Origin: Streptomyces sp. NBC_01497
GTDB taxonomy: Bacteria; Actinomycetota; Actinomycetes; Streptomycetales; Streptomycetaceae
Assembly: GCF_036250695.1 (NCBI RefSeq)
Contig: NZ_CP109427.1
Location: 1,674,001 to 1,738,000 of the forward strand
Direction: 5' to 3'
DNA: 64,000 nt
Shown here: piece after piece, positions 20,506 to 29,476 of the stretch
Layout of the letters: each line of letters starts with the position of its first letter
Numbering within the stretch: the stretch's first letter is position 1
The notes under the pieces: model-generated
What the model was told of the DNA's origin: nothing
Seen by the model: only the letters and a program-made list of their open reading frames with translations
Databases searched by the model: none
Translations under genes and position numbers: made by a program

Positions 20506-21779
20506 GGCACGCGCTGCTCGACGTCTCACCGCTGAGGACGTCACCGCGCTTTCGGCGACTGTGGGCCGGGCAGGCGCTCTCCGGATTCGGCGGCCAGATG
20601 ACGGTCGTCGCCGTGATGTTCCAGGTGTGGCAGGAGACCGGGAGCACCGCGTGGACCGGGACCGTCGGCCTGGCGCAGGCGCTGCCGGTCGTCGTCCTCG
20701 GGCTGTTCGCCGGATCGCTCGTGGACCGGGTGGACCGGCGGACCTTCTACCTGGTGATGACCGGCGGGCAACTCGGCTGCGCGCTGCTGCTCGCCGTGCA
20801 GGGCTTCGGCACGCGGCTGCCGCCCGCCGGACTCCTGGCCCTCCTCGCCGTGCAGTCCTGCTTCGTGGCGGGCTCCGGTCCCGCGACCCGTACCTTCATC
20901 CCGAGCCTGCTCCCCCCGCACCAGTTGGCCGCCGGTCTCGCGCTGCGCCAGATCGCTTTCCAGGCCGCCCTGCTGACCGGTCCCGCCGTGGCCGGAGTGA
21001 TCCTGGGCGGCCCGGGGGCCGGTGCCTGCTACGCCGTCGACGCGGCCACCTTCGCCGCGGCCTTCTACGGCGCGCTCGGCCTGCCCCGGATGAGGCCGGG
21101 GCAGTCGGCCGCGGCACCGGGACTGCGCGGGACACGCGACGGGCTGGCGTTCCTCCTCCGTACACCCGCCGTGCGCGGGGCGCTGCTCACGGACCTGGCG
21201 GCCACCGTACTGTGCATGCCGGTCAGCCTCTTCCCGCTGATCAATGCGCAACGGTTCGGGGGCGATCCGCGCACCCTCGGACTGTTCCTCACCTCGGTGG
21301 CGGTGGGCGGGGTCACCGCGTCCCTCTTCTCCGGGACCTTCACGCGCTTCCCCCGTCCCGGCGCCGTGATGCTCGCGGGATCGGCCACCTGGGGCGCCGC
21401 ACTGGCGCTGTTCGGCCTGGTGACGAATCCGTGGTCGGGTCTGGCGCTGCTGGCCGTGGCGGGCGCGGCCGACACCGTCGCCGTGGTGTGCCGCAGCACC
21501 GTCGTCCAGGCACACACCCCGCGGGAGTTGCTCGGGCGGGTCGGTGCGGCCGAGCAGATCGTCGGGCAGGCCGGGCCGGATCTCGGCAATCTGCGCGGCG
21601 GTCTCGTGGCCCAGGCCTCGTCGGGCGCGGTGGCTCTGGTCGCCGGCGGGCTGCTGTGCGTGGGCGCCGTCGTACTGGTGGGGGCCGCCACGCGGGACCT
21701 GCGCCGCTCGACCGTGCCGACAAGCGCCGACGCGCCCGGGAAGGCCGCACCCGGGGAGGCCGCACCCGCGAGTTCGTGA
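20496..21779 (+). CDS. MFS exporter (enterobactin-exporter-like, MFS_3)
   Basis: 427-residue transporter with about twelve membrane segments, similar in layout to EntS/MFS_3 exporters: FRRLWAGQALSGFGGQM at the N-terminus, LFAGSLVDRVDRRTF as motif A, and LRQIAFQAALLTGPAVAG around TM5. The C-terminal 30 residues are a Pro/Ala-rich tail. I chose GTG at 20496, which overlaps the marR end by 10 nt and has GAGG 7 nt upstream; GTG at 20502, forming a GTGA overlap, is the alternative. Export of a small toxic molecule controlled by the upstream MarR protein is likely; substrate unknown. Confidence 0.82.
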   Translation: MGVRHALLDVSPLRTSPRFRRLWAGQALSGFGGQMTVVAVMFQVWQETGSTAWTGTVGLAQALPVVVLGLFAGSLVDRVDRRTFYLVMTGGQLGCALLLAVQGFGTRLPPAGLLALLAVQSCFVAGSGPATRTFIPSLLPPHQLAAGLALRQIAFQAALLTGPAVAGVILGGPGAGACYAVDAATFAAAFYGALGLPRMRPGQSAAAPGLRGTRDGLAFLLRTPAVRGALLTDLAATVLCMPVSLFPLINAQRFGGDPRTLGLFLTSVAVGGVTASLFSGTFTRFPRPGAVMLAGSATWGAALALFGLVTNPWSGLALLAVAGAADTVAVVCRSTVVQAHTPRELLGRVGAAEQIVGQAGPDLGNLRGGLVAQASSGAVALVAGGLLCVGAVVLVGAATRDLRRSTVPTSADAPGKAAPGEAAPASS

Positions 21780-21871
21780 CCGGCGGCCGTTGCGGGGCAG
21801 CGGGCCGTACGTGCGCCCAAGGCGTCCCGCAGGAACGGTGCTTGACGTACCGTCAGACGTCTCGCGCCATG

Positions 21872-22531
21872 TCAGCCACCCGTGTCCCCGGCCCGTTCCA
21901 CCAGCTCCGCGGCCTGGGCCCGGCTGGCCACCCCGAGCTTGCCGAACAGGTTGTTGACGTGGGTCTTCACCGTCGCCACGGAGACGAACAACGCTTCGGC
22001 GACAGCCCGGTTGCCCTTGCGTTCCGTGATCAGTTCGAGCACCCGGGTCTCCTGCACCGTCAACGCGTGGTCGGCGGCGACGCGTTCGAGGGCGGTACGG
22101 GCGGAGAGCCCGCGCATCATGACCGTCGCGATCTCGGGCGCGAACGTCCGGTGCCCGTCGGCGGTGGCGGTGATCGCGGAGACGATCTGGGCGCGGCCCG
22201 CGCTCTTGGTCAGGTAGCCGGCCGCACCGGCACGCAGCGCGCCCACGATGGACGCGTCGTCGGCGTACGTGGTCAGCACGAGCACGGCCGGCACCGGCGG
22301 GGCCAGGCCCGCGATCGTGCGGGTCGCCTCGACACCGTCGACTCCCGGCATCCGCAGGTCCATCAGGACCACGGCCGGGGCCAGGCGCCGGGCCAGCTCG
22401 ACCGTCTGCGCGCCGTCCGCCGCGGTGCCGACGACCTCGATCTCCGGCTCGTGTTCGAGGATGGTCACGAGGCCGTCGCGCACGGCGGCCTGGTCGTCGG
22501 CCACGACGACCCGAACAGGTCGCTCACTCAT
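21872..22531 (-). CDS. Two-component response regulator, NarL/LuxR family
   Basis: 219-residue regulator. Receiver domain residues ~1-120 with acidic pocket VVVADDQ, phospho-acceptor Asp in VVLMDLRMPG and the conserved Lys in YLTKSAG. The C-terminal LuxR helix-turn-helix (residues ~150-212) reads LTVQETRVLELITERKGNRA, then VSVATVKTHVNNLFGKLG. ATG at 22531 overlaps the end of the kinase gene by 8 nt, so the two proteins are translationally coupled partners. It presumably activates a target promoter when phosphorylated; the target is not evident, but the divergent CcdC-like gene beyond the kinase is a candidate by position. Confidence 0.9.
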   Translation of the reverse strand: MSERPVRVVVADDQAAVRDGLVTILEHEPEIEVVGTAADGAQTVELARRLAPAVVLMDLRMPGVDGVEATRTIAGLAPPVPAVLVLTTYADDASIVGALRAGAAGYLTKSAGRAQIVSAITATADGHRTFAPEIATVMMRGLSARTALERVAADHALTVQETRVLELITERKGNRAVAEALFVSVATVKTHVNNLFGKLGVASRAQAAELVERAGDTGG

Positions 22532-23684
22532 AGGGCACCCGGCATTCCACACTCCACACTCCGTCCGATTCCCGCGCGTCGAGTGTGCCACCGACGAGCT
22601 CCGCCCTCTCCCGCATCCCGGTGACGCCGTGGCCCCCCGAGGGCACGGGCGGGACCCCGGCCACGGCGGGCACCGGGTTGGTGACGTGCAGGAGGGCGGC
22701 GTCCCGGCCCACGTCCAGCACGACCGTCACGGGCGCGTGGGGGGCGTGCTTGCGGGCGTTGGTCAGCGTCTCGACCGTGACGGACGCGAGGACCTCGGCG
22801 ACCGGGGCGGGCACCCGCGCCGGATCACCCCGTACGTCCACGGCGACGGTCATCCCGAGCGCGCGCACACCGCCGGCGATTTCGGCGAGCGCCGCGTCGA
22901 TGCCCGCCGGGAGCCTGCGCAGCGCGTCGACGGCCCGTTTGGCGGCCACGAGCCCGTCCGCGGCCATCCCCCGTGCGCCGCGCACCCGGGCAAGGACGTC
23001 CTCGTCGGCGCCGCGCGCCGTGCTCACCGCCTCCAGTGCGTCGAGTTGGATGACGAGGCCGCCGAGCGAGTGGGCGAGCACGTCGTGGATGTCCCGCGCG
23101 ATCCTGGCGCGTTCCTCCAGGACCGCCTTCTCGGCCCGGCGTTCGGCCGCCCCGCGCTGTGTGCGCCGGTCGAGTCCGGACAGCCGCGCGAGCACGCCGA
23201 AACCGCCGCCGATCACGGTGGAGACCAGCACCGACGTGATGGTGTCCACGCCCTGGCCGGACAGGGCGTGCGCCAGGCCACAGCCGGCGGTCGCCGCGAC
23301 GATCGTCCAGGCGATCCAGGCGATGCCGACCTCGATGGCGGACGTCAGCAGGAACAGGCCGGCGCCGGCCAGGAACGTCGGCCCCGAGGCTCCGGAGGCG
23401 CTGAGGCCCGCGATGACCGCGCCGCCGACGAACAGGGCTGTCCACGCCGCGCCCGGCCAGGGCGGCAGCAGCCGGTGCCGGATCGCCGTGACCGCCGCCC
23501 ACAGCGCGAGCAGTACGTAGAACAGCACGGTGGCACCGCCGGACGGCCGGGCCGTGGCGGCCTGGACGAAGGCCGCGACTCCGATGGCGAGGCCGGCGAG
23601 GAGCATCCTGCGGACGCGGGCCGCGTCGAGCCCCTCGCGGTACGCGCCGGGCGCGAGGCCGCGCGTGATCTCGATTCGCACCAC
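22524..23684 (-). CDS. Sensor histidine kinase, NarL-type (HisKA_3)
   Basis: 386-residue membrane kinase. Several hydrophobic segments fill residues ~20-165, forming a membrane sensor with little extracytoplasmic material. The dimerisation/phospho-acceptor helix is HisKA_3 type: EERARIARDIHDVLAHSLGG, with His in RDIHD. The ATPase domain shows the N-box TVETLTNARKHA and the G-box GGHGVTGMRERAELVGG. The start is uncertain: tandem GTG codons at 23684 and 23681 are the first plausible ones and the upstream frame has an Arg-rich, random-looking translation. It is coupled to the response regulator downstream. The absence of a large sensing loop suggests detection of a membrane or envelope signal. 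Confidence 0.87.
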   Translation of the reverse strand: MVRIEITRGLAPGAYREGLDAARVRRMLLAGLAIGVAAFVQAATARPSGGATVLFYVLLALWAAVTAIRHRLLPPWPGAAWTALFVGGAVIAGLSASGASGPTFLAGAGLFLLTSAIEVGIAWIAWTIVAATAGCGLAHALSGQGVDTITSVLVSTVIGGGFGVLARLSGLDRRTQRGAAERRAEKAVLEERARIARDIHDVLAHSLGGLVIQLDALEAVSTARGADEDVLARVRGARGMAADGLVAAKRAVDALRRLPAGIDAALAEIAGGVRALGMTVAVDVRGDPARVPAPVAEVLASVTVETLTNARKHAPHAPVTVVLDVGRDAALLHVTNPVPAVAGVPPVPSGGHGVTGMRERAELVGGTLDARESDGVWSVECRVPYE

Positions 23685-23860
23685 TCCATGATGCGGGTGC
23701 CGGGCCCTGTCCCGGTCCCGGCTCCCGAGGTCTCCACCCTTATCTCCACCCCGGCGGCTGATCCGCGTCTCCCGCCGTGCGGGCACGGTGGGAGACGTGC
23801 CACTCGCTCCGCCCGGGCACGCGGCTCCGGGCGTGTCTCCCGCAGAAGGGTCCGGCCGTC

Positions 23861-24319
23861 ATGGACAACGCGTCGCTCGCCAACCTCGCCGTCAGCGCGG
23901 TCGTCCTCGTGTGGCTGCTGGTACGGCAGCTCACCGAGCGCCCGCTGAAGGAGAAGTCGCGCATCGGCCTGATCCTGGTCGTGGTGGGCGCGGTCGAGAC
24001 CCTCTCCTACCTCCGGCACCACCCGCTGTCGGGGCACGACGCGGCGATGCTGCTGGTGAGCCTCCTGATCGGAGTGGGCCTCGCGGCGGTGCGCGCGTTC
24101 ACGGTACGGCTGAGCGGGAGGGGCGGCCAGGTCATGCGGCAGGGGACCTGGCTGACGGGCCTGCTGTGGATCGTCAGCATCGGACAGCACTTCCTGATCG
24201 ACGCGACGGTGTCCGCGGGACTGGGTTCGGTCTCGGTCCTGCTGTATTTCGGTGTCGTCCTGCTCGCGCAGCAGCAGGTGCTGACGGCGCGGACCCGCGG
24301 GGGCGTGCTCGCACACTGA
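23861..24319 (+). CDS. CcdC-like integral membrane protein (DUF1453 type)
   Basis: 152-residue protein with four hydrophobic segments (residues ~6-25, 36-52, 60-80 and 100-145) and short basic loops such as RLSGRGGQVMRQG. Size, layout and the segment LTERPLKEKSRIGLILVVVG resemble the CcdC/DUF1453 family, membrane proteins of unknown biochemical role named after a Bacillus cytochrome c gene neighbour. ATG at 23861 has GAAGGG 11 nt upstream. The gene is divergent from the kinase/response-regulator pair, with 176 nt between, so it could be their target, but this is only positional. Confidence 0.7.
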   Translation: MDNASLANLAVSAVVLVWLLVRQLTERPLKEKSRIGLILVVVGAVETLSYLRHHPLSGHDAAMLLVSLLIGVGLAAVRAFTVRLSGRGGQVMRQGTWLTGLLWIVSIGQHFLIDATVSAGLGSVSVLLYFGVVLLAQQQVLTARTRGGVLAH

Positions 24320-24335
24320 GCGCGGGCGGCGCGGC

Positions 24336-24376
24336 GCACGGTGCCCCGGACGCCTACCGCGTCCGGGGCACCGTGC
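24336..24376. terminator. Bidirectional terminator between CcdC-like gene and chitinase
   Basis: A perfect 18-bp stem, GCACGGTGCCCCGGACGC at 24336-24353 paired with 24359-24376, loop CTACC. It lies between convergent genes, 17 nt after one stop and 32 nt from the other. Confidence 0.88.
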
Positions 24377-24407
24377 ACTCGTCGTGCGTCACGCTCGTGA
24401 GGCAGGG

Positions 24408-25685
24408 TCAGCAGGAACCCTCGTCCTGCCAGGCTCCCCACTCACCGGTGCTCCCGGGCTGCTCGTTCTGCGTCCACCACTTGGCCTTCCAGGTATGGCC
24501 GTTGTACGTGACCTCGTTGCCCGCGGTGTAGACACTCGTGGCGCTCCACGCGGCCGCCGCACAGCTGCCCGGGTCGGTGGGCGGAGTGGTGGGCGGGTCG
24601 GTCGGCGGGGTGCTGGGCGGGGTCGCGCCGGCGAACTGCACCGAGTACTTGGCGAAGTCCCAGGCCGACTGCGGCACACTGCTGCAGGTGCCGGAGGTGG
24701 TGCCGTTGTTGTCGGGCGGCGAGCACTGCCGGTCGCGGTTGAGCGACCAGAAGGTGAAGCGGTCCATGCCGTGGCTCGTCGCGTAGTCGAGCACGCTCTG
24801 GAAGTCGGACTGGGTGAAGATCTCCCCGGTGTCGCTGCGTCCGTTCATGCCGGAGAAGCCCTCGTGCGCGTACGCGGTGGCCTCGTTCCAGCCGAAGGTG
24901 GTCTGGAGCAGCTTGTTGAACGCGGTGAGCGCCGCGGTCTGCGACGCGGCGCCGCTGAAGCCGCCGTCGAACGGCATGATGGAGAAGTTGTTCGGCGTGA
25001 AGCCCTGCGACTTGGCCTCGTTCAGCATCTGCTGCCCGAACCAGCCGGTGCCCGCCGCGGTGCCCGCCGTGGTCACGGAGACGTACAGGCCGGGGTTGTT
25101 CTGCTGGAGGATCTTGGCCGCGCCGATCTCGTGGGCGACCGCCGCGGTGTTCTCGTACTCCGGCTCCTCCAGGTCGAAGTCGATCGCGTGCAGTTGGTAC
25201 TTCGTGATGACCTGCTGGTAGGCGGCGGCCGTCGACGCGGAGTCGGCGCATGCCTGGCCGAGCTTCGTGCCGCCGTACCCGCCGATGGAGACGGACACGT
25301 CGCCGCCCTTGGCGCGGATCGCGCTGATGGTCGAGGCGACGGAGGTGTCGCCCGACACGGGCGCGGTGCCGCCCCACGTCGGTGAGCATCCGCCACCGTT
25401 GGGGGCGAGGATGAACGCCAGCTGGAACGCCTTGAGTCCGGAGGCGTCCATGATGGCGGTGGCACTCGGCGGGGTGTTGTCGAGCGGCATCAGGTACGGC
25501 GCGGCGGCGTACCACCGGTTGCTGAGTGCGGCGGCCTGCGCGGTGGACGCGCCGGTGGCCTGCACGGAGGTGGCGTTGTGGGGGGCGGCGGCCGAGCCGA
25601 AGGCCGTCGGCGATGCCATGGCAAGGCCCGCGCCGGCGAGCGCGACCGCTGCCACGCCGCCGAAGAGGGCACGTAGACGCTTCAT
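24408..25685 (-). CDS. Secreted GH18 chitinase with C-terminal CBM5/12
   Basis: 425-residue exported enzyme that hydrolyses beta-1,4-GlcNAc links in chitin. The signal peptide (MKRLRALFGGVAAVALAGAG, cleavage near ASP/TA-rich region at ~30) precedes a GH18 TIM barrel (residues ~50-340). The catalytic signature DxxDxDxE appears as the variant AIDFDLEE, with acid Glu173. A Pro/Thr linker (TPPSTPPTDPPTTPPTDPG) leads to a C-terminal chitin-binding module of the CBM5/12 type (residues ~380-425) with SVYTAGNEVTYNGHTWKAKWW. Start ATG at 25685 follows GGGAG by about 9 nt. A DasR-like site sits 81 nt upstream, so induction by chitin breakdown products is expected, along with ngcEFG. Confidence 0.9.
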   Translation of the reverse strand: MKRLRALFGGVAAVALAGAGLAMASPTAFGSAAAPHNATSVQATGASTAQAAALSNRWYAAAPYLMPLDNTPPSATAIMDASGLKAFQLAFILAPNGGGCSPTWGGTAPVSGDTSVASTISAIRAKGGDVSVSIGGYGGTKLGQACADSASTAAAYQQVITKYQLHAIDFDLEEPEYENTAAVAHEIGAAKILQQNNPGLYVSVTTAGTAAGTGWFGQQMLNEAKSQGFTPNNFSIMPFDGGFSGAASQTAALTAFNKLLQTTFGWNEATAYAHEGFSGMNGRSDTGEIFTQSDFQSVLDYATSHGMDRFTFWSLNRDRQCSPPDNNGTTSGTCSSVPQSAWDFAKYSVQFAGATPPSTPPTDPPTTPPTDPGSCAAAAWSATSVYTAGNEVTYNGHTWKAKWWTQNEQPGSTGEWGAWQDEGSC

Positions 25686-25765
25686 GGGCGGATCTCCCGA
25701 TGAGGTGGAGGGGAGCCTGCGAACGCAGCTCAGAATCGGACATGGTGCGCACGGCGTCAATAGAT

Positions 25766-25777
25766 TGGACTAGACCA
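25766..25777. promoter_or_regulatory. DasR-responsive element (dre) in the chitinase promoter
   Basis: TGGACTAGACCA matches the 12-bp core TGGTCTAGACCA of the DasR consensus at 11 positions. It lies 81 nt upstream of the chitinase start codon and equals the repeats long known in Streptomyces chitinase promoters. Confidence 0.75.
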
Positions 25778-25917
25778 AAGCCATCGAACACCGAGTATTG
25801 ACCGGCTCGTGCCACAGATGGATGACGATCGGGTCACCCCTACTGCCTTTTGCCAACTGCCGCTCTACGGTGGTCAGTCACGCGCACAACCTCTCGGGGG
25901 AAGGAAGTGGGCGACAC

Positions 25918-27897
25918 GTGGAACCCGGCATGGGACTCGGCCTGCGGGGACGCAGCGGCATCCTGTCACTCGTCGAGGAGTGCCTGGCGCTGCAACCGGG
26001 CGAGGACCGGCCCGTCACTATGCTTCTCGGCCCGCGAGGCTCCGGCGCGAGCCAGGCGCACGGCGCGCTGCTCGACCGCTTCGGCGAGGAGCAGCCCTTC
26101 GCGTACGTGAACTTCGGCGGCGACCACTCGCTGCTGCCGCGCTACGCGCTGGCCCTGATCGCGCGCCAGATGGGACAGAAGGCACGCCGCTACGGGCGGG
26201 CCAGGTTCCCCCTGCTGACACTGGGGCTGCTCGCGTCGGACGAGGACCTGCGCATCCGCGACCTCGCCGACGGCCGACGGGCCGTGCGCCGGCAGGTGGA
26301 CCGGTTCCAGGAGGACAACGAGGACCGCTACGACGGCGACTACCTGTCCGCCTTCCTGGACGTGGGCGCCGGCGCGCTCGGGCTGCCGGACGGTGTCTCC
26401 AGCCTGGCGCTGAAGCTCGTCGCCGACGCCGTACGGCACGGCAGGAAACGGCTGACCGGCAAACTCTCCAGCAGCGCACACTGGTTCGGCGACCATCCCC
26501 TGACGTGGCGGACCAACGGCTGGGACGCACTGGTGGAGATCAACCGGTGGCGCCACGAGGGCGACGCGGCCGACCGGGAGCGGCTCGACCGGCTCCTGTT
26601 CTCGGCGTTCCTGGAGGACCTGCGGCGCACCTGCGGCCGCAACTTCATGCCGCGCTCGTACCTGCTGCTGCTCGACAACACGCACACCCCCTACGGCCGC
26701 CGCTTCCTGGACCTGCTGCTGCGCGCACGGCACGACGACACCGTGCTGACCAACAGCCCGTGCGATCCGCTCACCGTCGTCGCGAGTGCGAACCGGTGGC
26801 TGCCTCGCTGGGGTCCGGCCAGCGGCGACACCTGGCCGTGGCGGTTGCGCGGCCCGGACCGCGCGTCGCTCGCCGACTGGCGCGAGTACCGGCCCACCCG
26901 GGACAGCGAGGACACCTGGTGGTACCCGCTGCGGCTGCGCGATCTCAGCCTGGACGAGGTGCGCATCCGCATCGAGCTGCGGTTCGGCGGGGTGCCCGAA
27001 CTCGCCCCGTACACGCGGCTCACGCCGTTCGTCCACCGGCTCACCGGCGGGCTGCCCCGCGCGGTGCAGCAAGTCATCGACGTACTCGGGCAGTCGGGGG
27101 CGCCCGCGCGGGGCGGGGACGGGCAGGACCGGTGGCTGCGTTCACTGCCCACGCGTCCACTGCGCGCCGGCGACCGTACGCAGCGCCTGGCCGACGTGGC
27201 GGTCGGACACCTGCTGCGGGGCCTCAGCGCGGGCGAGCAGAGACGGCTCGCGGAGTCCGCCGCCGCCCTCGACCTGTCGGCCGGCGCACAGGTGCTCGGC
27301 CACGGCGACGCGCTGTTCGCGGAGGTCCGCGCCCGCTGGCTGCTCGATCCCGCGAGCCTCGCCCCCGCCCTGCATCCGTGGCTGCGGCGGCTGCTGCTAT
27401 GGCAGTTGGCTGAGCGGCCGGACGACTGGGACCGCGCGCACCGGCGGCTCGCGGAGCACTACGGGGCACGGGACCGCCCGCTCCAGGAGCTGTACCACCT
27501 GCTCGCGACGGGAGAGGTCGACCGGGTCGCCGACGCGCTGAACGCCCGGTTCGCCGACCGGCCCTCGGCCCGGTGGATCGCCGACCTGGAAACGGTGACG
27601 GCGGCGCCCAACCGGCTGCCGGCGGACGCGGGCCCGCTGGAGCTGATCGAGCGCCTCGCCTCACAGGGGCGCCCGGTGGCCGCGATGGACACCGCGACGG
27701 TGATCCGGGGGCTGGTCGCGGCCCGCTGGCTGTGGAGCGACCCGCTGGCGGACCCGGGCATGCGGCTGAGCGGACCGGTCGCCGACGCCTACTCCCAACT
27801 GGCGCACCTGCGCGGGGACGACATCGTGCCACTCCTCAACGAGGCCGAGCGGTACCGGTACTGGCAGCATCCCCAGAGCTGGGGCGGAGGGACGTGA
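25918..27897 (+). CDS. Large P-loop (STAND/AAA-like) protein, partner of the next gene
   Basis: 659-residue soluble protein of no family I can name. Near the N-terminus MLLGPRGSGAS (residues 35-45) looks like a Walker A loop, but the invariant Lys is replaced by Ala44. A Walker B-like strand SYLLLLDN ends in Asp253. The middle region (residues ~260-430) resembles the wHTH-linked part of STAND-type ATPases (LTGGLPRAVQQVIDVLG); the C-terminal 200 residues are helical and Leu/Ala/Arg-rich. The start GTG at 25918 follows GGGGGAAGGAAG by 10 nt. The next gene begins 7 nt after its stop, so the two are co-transcribed. Function unknown; nucleotide binding without normal hydrolysis is plausible from the missing Lys. 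Confidence 0.7.
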   Translation: MEPGMGLGLRGRSGILSLVEECLALQPGEDRPVTMLLGPRGSGASQAHGALLDRFGEEQPFAYVNFGGDHSLLPRYALALIARQMGQKARRYGRARFPLLTLGLLASDEDLRIRDLADGRRAVRRQVDRFQEDNEDRYDGDYLSAFLDVGAGALGLPDGVSSLALKLVADAVRHGRKRLTGKLSSSAHWFGDHPLTWRTNGWDALVEINRWRHEGDAADRERLDRLLFSAFLEDLRRTCGRNFMPRSYLLLLDNTHTPYGRRFLDLLLRARHDDTVLTNSPCDPLTVVASANRWLPRWGPASGDTWPWRLRGPDRASLADWREYRPTRDSEDTWWYPLRLRDLSLDEVRIRIELRFGGVPELAPYTRLTPFVHRLTGGLPRAVQQVIDVLGQSGAPARGGDGQDRWLRSLPTRPLRAGDRTQRLADVAVGHLLRGLSAGEQRRLAESAAALDLSAGAQVLGHGDALFAEVRARWLLDPASLAPALHPWLRRLLLWQLAERPDDWDRAHRRLAEHYGARDRPLQELYHLLATGEVDRVADALNARFADRPSARWIADLETVTAAPNRLPADAGPLELIERLASQGRPVAAMDTATVIRGLVAARWLWSDPLADPGMRLSGPVADAYSQLAHLRGDDIVPLLNEAERYRYWQHPQSWGGGT

Positions 27898-27904
27898 GAG
27901 CGTG

Positions 27905-29389
27905 ATGGTACGCATCGAGTGGCCGCTGCACGTGGTGCGGCGGATCGTGCTGTCGGTGGTCCTCGCGACGGCGCTCGCCTTCGGCGGGTACTTCACCGTG
28001 TCGTGGGCCCGGCAGGCAGGAGAACGGTGCGCCGACGGCGTACGCAAGCAGGGCCCCGCGAACGAGTGCGTGGGGGTGACGGACGGCTCGTACGTCTTCG
28101 CCCACCACCTGGGCGACGTCGAGGCGAAGATCAAGGCGGAGAACGACCGGGTCGCCAAGGAAGCCGGCGGCGACTACGTCTCCATCGCGTACATGACGAC
28201 GCTGACGCTGACCGGGGACGACAGCAACTCCGACGAGTCGGTGCGCCACGAACTGGAGGGCGCCTACCTCGCGCAGTACCGGCACAACAGGGGCGACGCG
28301 CGCAAGGCTCCCCCGGTACGGCTGCTGATCGCCAACACCGGTACGCAGTCGGCGCAGTGGCGGCACACCGTGGACGAACTGGTCGCCCGGACGAAAGCGG
28401 ACCGCCTGGTGGCGGTCACCGGCCTCGGCCCGAGCACAGCGGCGAACCTCGCCGCGATCCGCGAGCTGTCCCGCCACCGGCTCGCGCTCGTCGCGTCCAC
28501 GATGACCGCGGACAACATCAAGAACATCAAGAACTTCGTCCGGGTGACACCGACCAACAGCGACGAGGCGCGCGCCGCCGCCGCGTACCTCAAGACGTCG
28601 GGCACGGCGTACCCGACGGCGGTGGTGGTGCAGGACGCCGCGCAGGGGAACCTCTACGCGGCCACGCTGGGCAAGGCGTTCAGAGCCGCGTTTCCCGACG
28701 CACACCACACCATGATCCGTCCGAAGCCCACCATGACGTACGACTCGTCGCTGAGTTCCTGGGAGCGGGAACTCACGGAGATCACCAGCAATCTCTGCGC
28801 CACGAAGCCGCAGTTGGTCTACTTCGCGGGCCGCGGCATCCATCTCACACGCTTCCTCGACGCGCTCGCGAGCCGATCCTGCGACTGGGACGGCTTCACC
28901 GTGATGACTGGTGACGACACCACCAACCTGACGGTCGAGAGACTGCGCGATGCGGCGTCGGACGGCATCCCCGTCCTGTACACCGGGCTCGCCCACCCCG
29001 ACATGTACCGGAAGGAGCAGGGACGCGTGGTGGACGCCAAGGCGGCCGTGGCGTTCGGCCCCGGGGGCGAGCTGGCGCGCTGGTTCCCGACCGACCGGCG
29101 TGACGACGGGCAGGCGATGATGGCGCACGACGCCGTGCTGACCGCCGAGGAGGGCGCCTCGCTCGCGGACGACGGCCAGGGACACATCAGCGGGGCCGAG
29201 GTGGCCCGGATGTTCCAGCAGATGCGGGACTTCCACAAGCTGGCCGGGGCCAGTGGCTTCATCGTCTTCGGCGACGACGGCAGCCCCCTGCGCAAGGCGG
29301 TGCCGATCCTGAGACTCAACAAGGACGGGACGTCGGCGTTCGTGCGGGTCTCCGCCGCGAACGGATCACCGCAACCGCCGAGCACGTGA
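27905..29389 (+). CDS. Membrane-anchored type I periplasmic-binding-fold receptor
   Basis: 494-residue protein with one N-terminal membrane helix (residues ~10-32, preceded by RR) that is not followed by a lipobox or an obvious cleavage site, so it should stay anchored facing outwards. The rest resembles branched-chain amino-acid/receptor-ligand binding proteins (Peripla_BP_6): VSIAYMTTLTLTGDD, then VTGLGPSTAANLAAIRELSR, TPTNSDEARAAAAYLKTSG and QLVYFAGRGIHLTRFL. No transport permease or ABC ATPase is nearby. It starts at ATG 27905 (a GTG directly before it is in frame), 7 nt downstream of the P-loop gene. It probably senses an extracellular small molecule and works with the cytoplasmic partner; there is no cytoplasmic domain to relay the signal except the short N-terminal tail. 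Confidence 0.7.
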   Translation: MVRIEWPLHVVRRIVLSVVLATALAFGGYFTVSWARQAGERCADGVRKQGPANECVGVTDGSYVFAHHLGDVEAKIKAENDRVAKEAGGDYVSIAYMTTLTLTGDDSNSDESVRHELEGAYLAQYRHNRGDARKAPPVRLLIANTGTQSAQWRHTVDELVARTKADRLVAVTGLGPSTAANLAAIRELSRHRLALVASTMTADNIKNIKNFVRVTPTNSDEARAAAAYLKTSGTAYPTAVVVQDAAQGNLYAATLGKAFRAAFPDAHHTMIRPKPTMTYDSSLSSWERELTEITSNLCATKPQLVYFAGRGIHLTRFLDALASRSCDWDGFTVMTGDDTTNLTVERLRDAASDGIPVLYTGLAHPDMYRKEQGRVVDAKAAVAFGPGGELARWFPTDRRDDGQAMMAHDAVLTAEEGASLADDGQGHISGAEVARMFQQMRDFHKLAGASGFIVFGDDGSPLRKAVPILRLNKDGTSAFVRVSAANGSPQPPST

Positions 29390-29476
29390 CGCCTCGTCAC
29401 ACCCGGGCGGGATCGGCGCACATGATCCGGCCGGCAGCGGCAACACGGGGGCAAGGACGGGAAAGAGGGAGGCGTC

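Noticed and set aside
20414..22624. 736-codon open frame on the plus strand
   Set aside because: Overlaps the MFS gene in another frame and the response regulator antisense; Arg/Gly-rich without any protein-like pattern.
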